Shown piece by piece: positions 55,301-64,000 of a DNA stretch of 64,000 nucleotides (its first letter is position 1; the number at the start of each line of letters is the position of its first letter). Source of the stretch: Porphyra umbilicalis (taxonomy: Eukaryota > Rhodophyta > Bangiophyceae > Bangiales > Bangiaceae); assembly GCA_002049455.2 (NCBI GenBank), contig KV918828.1, forward strand, positions 62,001 to 126,000, read 5' to 3'. The notes beneath the pieces were generated by a model, which had not been told where the DNA came from, did no database searches, and saw nothing but the letters and a program-made list of their open reading frames with translations. The position numbers were made by a program, and so were the translations under genes.

Positions 55301-58300
55301 CTGCTCTACCCGCTGGTGTCGCCGGCAAACTTCCTCTCGTACGGCTACCTGCTGCTGCTGCTGCTGTGCTTTCTCGTCGAAATTCTTTTTCGGTTTCAGA
55401 CCTCCCGGCGGGTGCTGTCCCGTTTGTGGCTTGCAGTGGTGCTCTTTGCGTGCCTCGGCCTGATCGCCCGCTATCTCGTCCGCTTTGACCGCATTGAGAT
55501 GGCGGAGAACCAGGCCAAGCTCGTGTTTGGCGTCGGCGCGGGTATGTCCGGCTTTGTCCTCACTCTTGGCGACGCTGCCATCCTTATCGTCATTTCGCTA
55601 CAGGGGAGGCTCTTCCTGCAGCCCAACCAGCTGGCTGCCAACTCGTCGTTGCTGCCGAGTGTATCACCGTCGCAGTCGCCGGGCCTGGTGTCGCGGTCGG
55701 CCCGCCCACCGTCGGCGGGAGCGGCGGTGCCGCGGCCCCCGTCGGGCGTGTCGGGTGCGTCCGACGCGTCTGCCGCATCAGGTGTACCCGCCCAGCGGCC
55801 GTCTGTGGGGACCTCTCCGGCCGGACCGTCGCGGCCGCGGCCACCGACGCTGACCTCTGAGGCGGGCGGCAGTGGCGTCAAGGAACCGTCGGTCGACAAA
55901 GCCGGTGGCTTTGCGCCAACACCGACGGGGACCACCCCCGGTTCCGTGCGCGGTAAGTCTGCATTTGAGTCCCCGGCTCTGGGGCGGCTGGACAGTAGCG
56001 CTTCGTTGCGCACGTCGGCTGATTTTGTCGGGCTGCCCGACGTGTCGACGCGCGCCAAGCTCCTGGACGCCAAACGCTTCCTGCTGCGTGTGCGCAACTC
56101 GCTGCCGGTGGTGCAGACGCGTGACGCTCTCAAATGGCTGTACGTGCGACTGCGTCAGGCGCTGCAGCAGCTGCTCTTCCCCTACTCGTCCATCCTTCCC
56201 TCATCGGCGATTGTGGCCGCCGCCATTTGGCTGGACGGCATTACGTTTTTCGGCGCCGTCTATGTGCTGCTCGGCTGCCTCATTGTCTGCCTCGACAACC
56301 GGCCGGCCATCTCCCGCCGCTCAGACGCAGTCATCCCGCTGGCGCTTCGCGTGCTGTCCCCGCTCCTGCTGCTCATGTCGTTCAGCTGCATGACCCTGCA
56401 ATATCTGTATCTGGTGTTGAGTTTGCAGCAGGGGTCGGCGTTTGTCGAGCTGCAAAGCGGCTCCTGGGGGCCGATGGTCGCGTGGATCGGCCTGCAGTAC
56501 GACCCGGCAACGCAGGATGGCACGTTGTTCCTGCCGATTGGCCAGGATGCGATGCTGGCGCATTGCCTGGTGTTTGTGACGGCATTTTTGCAGCGCGCCA
56601 CTCTGCGGTGGGCGTCCAGCTTGTTTAAGCAGGGCGACGCGGGCGGCAGGGGCGGCACGGCTGGCGCGCTTGCGCGAAGCCCGTCTGGCGCGTCGATCGG
56701 CGACGGTTGTGACGAGCGTCTGCGAGCGGGCTTGTTGTCGGCGCGGCCGATCAGCGACGTCTTCTCGGGCCTGGCTCTGGACGAGCGTCTCGGCGTCGCG
56801 CGGCGCTTGTCAGCGGAACCTGAGTCCGCCGACGGCGGCAAGGTCGGTGACATGGAGGAGGCCTATAGCCCACTTCCTGTGGCGTCGTCGCCCGGCCCCA
56901 GCAGCGGGGGGCGAGCCGCGGGGGACCCGTACCACGACTCCGGGGAAGCTGGTGGCTCGGCGCCGCCGGTCGACTCGGACGGTGGGAGCAGCGGCGTCTC
57001 ACCGGCCAACCCGTTTTCGCGGCGGGCCCAGTACCTGACGGGCAGTCACGTGCATTTCGCGTCGTCCTCCCCGCGGCCGCTGGGCCCTGGCTCTCCCGAG
57101 CCGGTGTCTGGGGTGTTGCACGACAAGGTCGGCGCGTCTGCGGTGTCGCATGGGAGCTATGGCGTTGACGCGTCCGACTACGCGTTGCACAGCATGGGCG
57201 GGGGCACCGCCGTGGACCTACCCTCGCCCGAGCATCAGACGACGCGGCTGCTGCTGTGGATCGGGCGCTCGTTGCTGTTGCTTGGTCGCCGGCTGGGCGA
57301 TGTGCTCAGTCTCCTGCAACCGTTTTGGGCGTCATGGGGCTTCGATATGACCTACGTCGTGTTGGTCGTCGGCTCTGCGATCAGCCGTACCGTCTTTTCG
57401 CTGGTTCACATTGTCTTCGTGCTATCCGTGTGCCTCATCCCGCGCCGCACGATGGCCCGCTTGTGGGTCGCTTGCACGCTCTTCCTAGTCGCCCTGGTGC
57501 TGCTGCAGTACGGGTTGTCGCTTGGCCTGCCGCCGGTGGTGTCCTGGTCGTGGAAGCTTCGGGACCAGCTGCCCGAAGTATGGCAAGCGTGGCTGTACAT
57601 TGACGAGTCCAACAGCTCCCGCAAGCGCAAGACTGACATCACCATTGCGTTCATTGCGGTCATTTGTGCGGGGACAACCCTCAACGCCATCCCCCCGCGG
57701 CTGTCGCTCAACCGTTGTGGCCAGTGCACGTCGTGTGTGCCAAATGGGCGGTGGAGCCTCGGCCGCCTGTTTGGGCAGGTGAGCTTCCCGGGCGCTCCTC
57801 CGTGCACGTCGGCATCATCCTCATCGTCGGCGGGCAAGGAGAACGGATTGGCAGCGGCGGCGGCGGCCACCGCGGAGGCCGGCGGGACCGGGCAAGGGAC
57901 GCCCCTGACGCAAGTGGCGGTCGGGGTCAACAGCAGCGCGTCCGCGCTGTCTGGTATCCGCCCGCCGGGAACTTCGCCGGCCGCTGGCGCGGAAACGACG
58001 ACATGCTTTGGCGAAAACGGAGACGGCGCGGATCTTCCCTTCAAGCGCTGTTTTGCCTTTGCGGCGGGCGCCTCGGCACCTCCGCGGGTACCTGCCGTTG
58101 ACTTCACCCAGCGGCCGCTGGCATTTGGCAACGCGGTCAAGCTCGCGTGGATGCGCTTTGCGGGGTCGGCCGTGCAGCTGTACCTGTTTGCGGTCGCCTC
58201 CGTCGACCCGTCCGTCTTCTCTGCGGTGCTTCTGGGCCTGGCATTCTACTTCTTCTTCCAGTTCACCAACGTGGCCGCTCGCCGCGCCCGGTTCGTCATT

Positions 58301-61300
58301 GTACGGCTGTACGTGCTGGCGTTTGTTTTGGCGGTGGTGGCGTATCAGGCGCCCTTCAAGCCTCCGTCGGACGAGGACCGAATTACTTGGGCGCGCGTCC
58401 TTGGCCTATACAAGCTGCGGGGCCCAACGGCGTCGTTTGACCCCGGCGTCGCCCTGCTGGGCCTGCTGGTGTCCCTGTGGATCCTGAGCCAAATGCAGGG
58501 CCGCATCTACGAGAGCGACAACTTTCACTTCGTCCTCCGCAACATGAAGGAGGACGAGGTGTTGCGCTTCCGTCGGGCCGTCCACGACCATCAAGACCGT
58601 GTCACGGAGCGGATGCTGGCGTCTAACGAGCTTGAGCGCAACAAGTCAGCCCGTGCCGCGCGCCTCGAGCGCCTGCAGGAGCTCAAGAACACGACACGCT
58701 CCGTGGACGCCTTCTTCAACGTGTGCGTTGTGCAGGAGGCGGAGCTGGCTGCTAAGAATGAGCAGGCGGCGCCGCCACCTGAGTTTCAGTTTGCCCCACG
58801 TCTGAGTTTCACCGCGGCTTTTGCGGCGGCGGCGGCGGATGAGCCCCGGTTGTCGCGTTACTCGCGCACACCTGGAGGGACGACGCCCTATCCCCCATTC
58901 CGGGACAGCAAGGGCGGCGGGACGTCGGCTGGTGGCGGCGGCGCGCTCGCGACGCGCCCGTCAGGCCTGCGCTTCCGTCGGCCAGATGGCACTTTTTCGA
59001 TGCCGGGGCCGGGCGGTGGGTTGAGCAAGGATGGCAGTGGGGACCGGGTCGTGGGCGGCCGCCGCTGGGCCCTCGAGGCGACGACTGGGGCAGGGTCCGG
59101 CCGGCGCGACTCGATGGCATCGTTCACGACGGACGTGACGACGGGGCGTGAGCCGGCCAGCATGGCGGCGTCCCAGTTGGCCGTGGATGCAGCGTCTTTA
59201 GCAGCGGCGTCGCGCGACCATGGCACTGGGGTAGACTGGTCGACTGCGGCCGCCGCTGGTAGCTCATCATCGGCGTTTGATGCATCTCGCGAGCCTGGTT
59301 CCGCGGGCCCGGCTGGCGGCGACTCTCCGCCGGTCGTGCACAGCCTCGAAGAGGAAGACTTCCCATGGTGGAACCGGATGTTGCGTGCGGCCTGCCGCGG
59401 TGTCCGGTGGCAATCGCATCTGCATCACAGTTTGCGCCATGAGCTGCGATTCTTCGTTACACGGTACTCTGCATGGCCCGTCTACCTGTCCATGCTCCTC
59501 GCAGTGACCGTCTCGCCGACGCTGTCGGCAGTCTTGTACCCGCTTGTGCTCTTCCTTTATCTGCTAGTCGAGCAGCCGCGGCCGCCCAAGTCCGCGTGGA
59601 TTGCGCTCCTGCTGTACGTCGAGATGGTCATCACGTTCAAGTTTGTGGCTCGCAAATTTGCTTCCCCGTCCGTGCGCTTCTTCGTCAGCGACTACTCGGA
59701 CGCAGGCAAGATCACGCAGTGGGACCTGAGCGTACAAGCGGGCGGGGTCTTTTTCGACATTCTCATCCTCGTGGCTCTGCTGTGGCACCGCCGTATCCTC
59801 TATTACCGTGGCTTGTGGGACTTGACCGGCGCGGAAGAGCGGCTGCTGCTGCGGCCCAAGGTGACCGCTCACGCGGTGGACACCCCCGACGACGCGGCCG
59901 TGATCAACGAGCCGAGTGTCGTGCCGCCTATGGATGTGGTGTCGGCGGAACAGCAGCTGGCCGAAGCCGACGCGGTCATCGGCATCAACGCGCTCCGGTT
60001 GGAGGAGCTTGGCTGCTTTGAGGACGAACGGGCGCCATCAAATGGGGCCTCTTCGTCAAGGGCCAGCGGGGGCGCTGCGTACGGCAATTCCAAGGGGGTG
60101 CCGGACTCGGCGCTCCCCGGCGACGCCCAACCGACCCGCCCGGCAATGACCGTGGACGAGGATTCTACGCTAGATGACGCCTGCTTCGTCACTGACGCGG
60201 TGCACTTGCAGCAGGCCCGGTCGGACGATCTGGACATCCCTGAGCCGGACCCGCACCGTCCTGTGCGGGTGCTCTCCATGGATGTCCTAGACACGGACGC
60301 TGCCCCCGACGTGGCGGGGAGCAGCAGCTCTCGCCAATCGACCAGTCGTGAGCCGTCGACGGCTTTGCCGCCAAGGAAACGCAGCCGCTCTCGTGTGGCC
60401 GAGGAGCCGCTGCCGGCATCAGTCCGGTCGGTGGACGCAGCGGATCGCGGTCAACGGGCGCCGATGCGGCCCTTTTCGTCGGTCAAGTCGCTCCCCAAGC
60501 TCGACATCCCAGAGCTGCTTGAGGACAACTCGTCAAAGCCTGTTGAGCGGCCGTCGGGAAGGGCCTCCTTCCTGGGCAAGAGTTCGTCCAGGGGCGCAGC
60601 TGCGCCGGGCGCATCCCAGCCGTTACTCGGCAACGCGGCGGCATCGCTTGACTTGTCGCGTCGCGGTTCGCAGCTTCGGTCCTGCCGCTCCATGACGTTG
60701 AGGACGCTGGACGAAGATGAGGACAGCCGCACATCTGTCCTGTCGTCGAAGCGGTCGGTTCGCCACACTTTTGCGGGTGGGGTCATTGGCGGTTTGATTG
60801 GAGAGGATGCGGACATGGAGGACACGACCATTGCCGATGACGACCTCGGCATTGCGGGTGGGGCGCTTCTCAGTGATGACGACGACGACGTGTACAGCGG
60901 CGTTGGATCCATGCGCTCCAAGCGCAGCCGCCGCGGTACTACGCCGTCTGGCTTCCCAGGCCTCGGTCGCCGGCGGTCCAGCCGGATACCGGCAGTGCCC
61001 CTGTCCAAGCGGCGTCCGACCGAGGAGCGTATCGACGACTCCCTCGGAGAACTTCCGTCATCGCCGTCGAGGGCGGAGTTGTTCTCCGACGCGCAGCTCG
61101 ATGGGGAGTTTCTCGGCGGCGGCGCAGCGGCGCGCCGCCGCCCACCATCTGCAGTTGAGGCTCCTTCCTCGTCTTCGCCCATGGCTCTACTCGGCGCCGC
61201 CGGCCAGGGCGTGTTCTCCCCCATCGTCATGCACTACCAGCGGCTGTTGCGGACGCACACCCACAAGGCTGTTGGCGATTACTACCTGGTTACCTTCGCA

Positions 61301-63204
61301 TGTGACTTTATGGCGTTCGTCTACCTCATTTTCGGATACTCGTACATGTTCGAGCCCCGCAACGACTTCCAGCGTGTGTCGACCTGGTGGACGACCAACT
61401 TCGTCGTCACCCAACAGCTGGTCGTCGTCATCGCGGCTTTCTTTGCCTTGGTGCTGGATCGGGTCATCTACCTGCGACGGTCGATGATGGGCAAGCTGCT
61501 CATGCAGTACGCGTCGGTGTTGCTGTACCACTACTTTGTGTTCGTCCACGCCGAGTTTGGTCAACGCCAGTCGCTACGCGTCTTCTACGTCCTCAAATGC
61601 GTCTACTTCCTCGTTAGCGGCCTGCAGATCCGCTACGGCTTCCCGTTGTACACCACCGGGCAGTGGCTGTTGAGGAACTTCTCGCTCAAGGGTCTGATCG
61701 CCTTCCACATCTACTACAACGTCCCCTTCCTGTGGTTGACCCGCACACTGCTCGATTGGGCAGTGCTGCCGACGTCGCTTGAGATCTTCCAGTACTTCAA
61801 GTTCATTGACGTGTACATCTACCTGTACCAAAACGCAGCCATTAATGCGTCGCGCGGCTGGTTCAAGCGCATGCTCGGGCAGAAGCGGCCGATTGTGCCG
61901 CGCATCTTCCAGGGCGGTGGCCTCTTCTTGCTGTGCGCGCTGCTGCTCTTTTTGCCCTTCTTTCTCTTTTCGTTGGTCAACCCGTTGTTCCGCAGTCGGG
62001 AGCTTGTGTCGGCAACCTATTCGGTGGACCTGCTGCTTCCCGGCAATCGGGACTCGGTGTCCCTCTACTCGCGCTTCACGACAGCGACAACGCAGTTGAG
62101 CGAGGATACAGTTGACGTCGTGGATCAGCATTTCGGCTTGAGCATCCAGCAGCGCTCCAGGGAGCAGCTGTACAGGGTCTTCTTCGACGCGCCATCCGTG
62201 TCCATGTGGTCCCCCCCCCGACTACGTTTGACCGCCTCAACTCGTCGTTGCTGGAGTTTGTGGTGGCCCCAGGCGCGCCGCCGCCGTTCAACGTCAATGA
62301 CCGAGACGCCTGGCCCAAGTTGCGGTTTGGGCTGACGGGCGCCGACAGCGAGGAGACCTACACGGCCTCCATGGAGGAGCAGCTGACGTTGACGCAGTCG
62401 CGGGCGCTCGCGACGGCCGTAGCCAACTTGTCGAGCGCGGCGTTGGAGCTGCCGCTGAACGTGAACGCGCCGAAGGCTGGTTCCCTGTCGCGCTACATGA
62501 CGCTCGTTGCCGCCAGTTCTCTCTTCCAGCCCGCCGTCGGCGGGCGCAGCGGTGTCTGCCTGCGCTTCCACTCGGTGTTGCTCGACGCAGCGCCCGTCGC
62601 GGTCCCAGATGCGCCCACCACGCCGAGTACCTCAGCGCTTCTAGCGCGGCGGTCCCTGTGGTGGTCCGTGACGGATTGCGTGCGGAATCGCAACTTAGCA
62701 ACCTGCTCGTGCCTTCCACCAAGGGCAGACGGCAGTATCATTGGAGTGGACACCGACACCTTCTCCACGTCCGACGACACCGACAATCCATTCGGGTTGA
62801 CGTACATCCTGCAAATTTCGGACGTGGCGCGCATTGCCGTCGGCGGGGGCACCATCCTCACCTTGTACGCGGTCGTACTCTTCTCCGTCGCCCAGCTGGC
62901 CAAGTCGTGGTTCTCCAACAAGCGGCTGATCATCCCCGTAACGGACATGCCGTACACGCAGCACTTGTTCACGCTCGTGTCGGACATTGTGTATGCGCGG
63001 CAGGACGGGCGGTTGGACATGGAGGAAGTGCTCTTCAACGGGCTCATGGACATCTACCGGGACCCGCACGTGATGGTGCGGTGGACGGGGGAGCGCAAGC
63101 TCAAGACGCCGACCATCTGGTGGCAGGGCGAGGGGGCGGTGGACGTCTACCCGTCGTACCGGGAGACGGCGACAGAGCCGTACGTCAAGTCCAAACAGGA
63201 CTGA
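52319..63204 (+). CDS. PIEZO: Piezo-type mechanosensitive ion channel, very large; frame break at C9 near the 3' end
   Basis: Trimeric force-gated cation channel of the plasma or internal membranes. ATG 52319 has an ideal context (GCCACCATGG). About 3.6k residues are encoded without introns, against about 2500 in human PIEZO1. The extra length is mainly long Ser/Pro/Gly-rich loops between groups of membrane helices. Family landmarks near the C-terminus are KGLIAFHIYYNVPFLWLTRT, LLDWAVLPTSLEIFQYFKFI, DVYIYLYQNAAI, an outer-helix/cap region, and after the break AKSWFSNKRLIIPVTDMPY and EEVLFNGLMDIYRDPHVMVR. The frame breaks at nine C (62211-62219), inside the cap domain; the next frame runs to TGA 63202. 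The usual Glu of the PF-x2-E-x6-W motif is Leu3140 here. Confidence 0.94.
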
Positions 63205-63561
63205 GTGTGGCGAGTGGGGCGGACGCCTGCGGCCAGGCGGCGTGCTGGTGCGCAGACTCCGTACGAGTATCTCGGCTTCTTGGGCTTGCTCTTTTTACTT
63301 GACTGTGTCGTTGTCTCTCGTTTTTCCTTTTGAGCGCTGGCGACGCTCGTGGCCTGTCTTTTCCCTTCTCCGTCTCTCTCTTTCCGCTTCTTTTCTTTCC
63401 CTATGCACGCAGCCTTGAAAGTTGAAGTGAATCGCACGAGCGGCAGCACGAGCCGGCGGGCAAGCGCGTCCCCCCTATCTGGTTTGGGCACCCACCTCGG
63501 TACGCCCCCGCCGTCCGCGCAACGCGCCCGCTGCGGCCAGCGGGACCCGACGCGCAGCCTG
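63205..63561. other. intergenic region between convergent Piezo and P5B ATPase genes
   Basis: T/C-rich 3' flank. No AATAAA is visible on either strand within it. Confidence 0.5.
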
Positions 63562-64000
63562 TTATGGTCGCTCGCCCGCCCACCGCCCGATGGCCACGTC
63601 GAGGGCCACGGAGCAGGCGCCGTTGAGCAGCGCCAAGCCGCCCAAGCCGACACGCAGGTGCGGCGGCAGGGGGAGCAGCTCGAGCGCGTGGCGCACCCCC
63701 GCCGTTGGGGCGACGAGCAGCCACAGGCACAGGAGCGTCAGCACGCCAGCGGTCGCGGCAAACGGCACGTTGCTCGACAGGGGGCGCCGGAAGGGGGGCC
63801 CCCGGTTGAGCGCCACCGCCGTCCACACGTACTGCAGGTTGACAAAAGCCCACAAGGCGCTCACGCCCGGCGTTTTGACAACGAGCGTGTGGGCGCCGTG
63901 GCCCATCAGGGCGAGCACCGCCTCGGGGCCGTCCCACAGGCCCGCCCGCCACACGGCGGCGAGGGCGGCGAGTTGAAAGCCGATTTGCAGGCCCGCCTGC
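63562..64000 (-). CDS. P5B-type P-type ATPase (ATP13A2/Ypk9-like), C-terminal fragment
   Basis: The last about 145 residues of a minus-strand gene that begins beyond the right edge; stop TAA 63562. The sequence NLQYVWTAVALNRGPPFRRP followed by LSSNVPFAATAGVLTLLCLW closely follows the ATP13A C-terminus (a GxPFRRPLxxNVPF block between the last membrane helices). Hydrophobic segments then match the final transmembrane helices, ending VAIGRWAGERP. P5B ATPases are endolysosomal or vacuolar transporters, of polyamines for ATP13A2. The catalytic domains lie outside the window, so the subfamily rests on this tail alone. Confidence 0.8.
   Translation of the reverse strand, partial: QAGLQIGFQLAALAAVWRAGLWDGPEAVLALMGHGAHTLVVKTPGVSALWAFVNLQYVWTAVALNRGPPFRRPLSSNVPFAATAGVLTLLCLWLLVAPTAGVRHALELLPLPPHLRVGLGGLALLNGACSVALDVAIGRWAGERP

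Overview
This window is nuclear DNA from an intron-poor, extremely GC-rich eukaryote. The evidence is a Ty3/Gypsy LTR retrotransposon, a PIF/Harbinger transposon with one GT-AG intron, a tRNA gene with an anticodon-loop intron, AATAAA poly(A) signals, a U2 snRNP splicing factor and a Piezo channel. Host genes are mostly single-exon, rich in Ala/Gly/Pro tracts and studded with long G or C runs. That style fits a bangiophyte red alga (Porphyra/Pyropia-like); this is an inference from composition, not a proven identification.

Layout. 95-10338: a complete but decayed Ty3/Gypsy chromovirus with two 367-bp LTRs, a 5-bp target duplication (GTGTA), gag, a -1 frameshift signal, pol (protease, RT, RNase H, integrase, chromodomain, extra C-terminal domain) and a long antisense ORF whose stop codon overlaps the pol stop. 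10363-11561: a 1.2-kb inverted-repeat element. 11620-11714: tRNA-Thr(AGU), minus strand. 11.7-22.7 kb: gene-poor DNA with a broken DDE-type transposase gene (minus) and a MITE. 22.7-26.5 kb: a tandem REEP/HVA22-domain membrane protein (plus) and a small secreted Tyr/Cys/Lys-rich protein (minus). 26.8-31.0 kb: a giant palindrome with about 1.75-kb arms around a 0.69-kb spacer, carrying two copies of a 134-bp hairpin MITE; a third copy and a second MITE lie just to the right. 33.4-44.1 kb: a host gene cluster of a PH-domain protein (plus), SF3A2 (minus), a DDX55/Spb4-like DEAD-box helicase (plus) and an ABCB6/ATM-type half-transporter (minus). 45.3-48.4 kb: a Harbinger transposase and a convergent SAP/Myb-like partner gene. 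49.7-50.7 kb: another inverted-repeat element. 52.3-63.2 kb: a very large Piezo channel. 63.6-64.0 kb: the C-terminus of a P5B-type ATPase that runs off the right edge.

How the parts relate. SF3A2 and the DDX55-like helicase are divergent and share a 650-bp promoter region, linking a splicing and a ribosome-assembly gene. The ABC transporter, Piezo and P5B ATPase are independent membrane genes. In five host genes the reading frame breaks, always at or next to a G/C homopolymer of about 9 bases or more. This most likely reflects homopolymer-length errors in the sequence, although length polymorphism cannot be excluded. The retrotransposon lacks such runs; it carries four in-frame stop codons but no frameshifts other than the programmed one.

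The most interesting items are the -1 frameshift heptamer with its hairpin, the tail-to-tail antisense gene of the retroelement, the giant palindrome, the two MITEs sharing a two-plus-one palindrome layout, and a Piezo that lacks the usual glutamate of the family motif.
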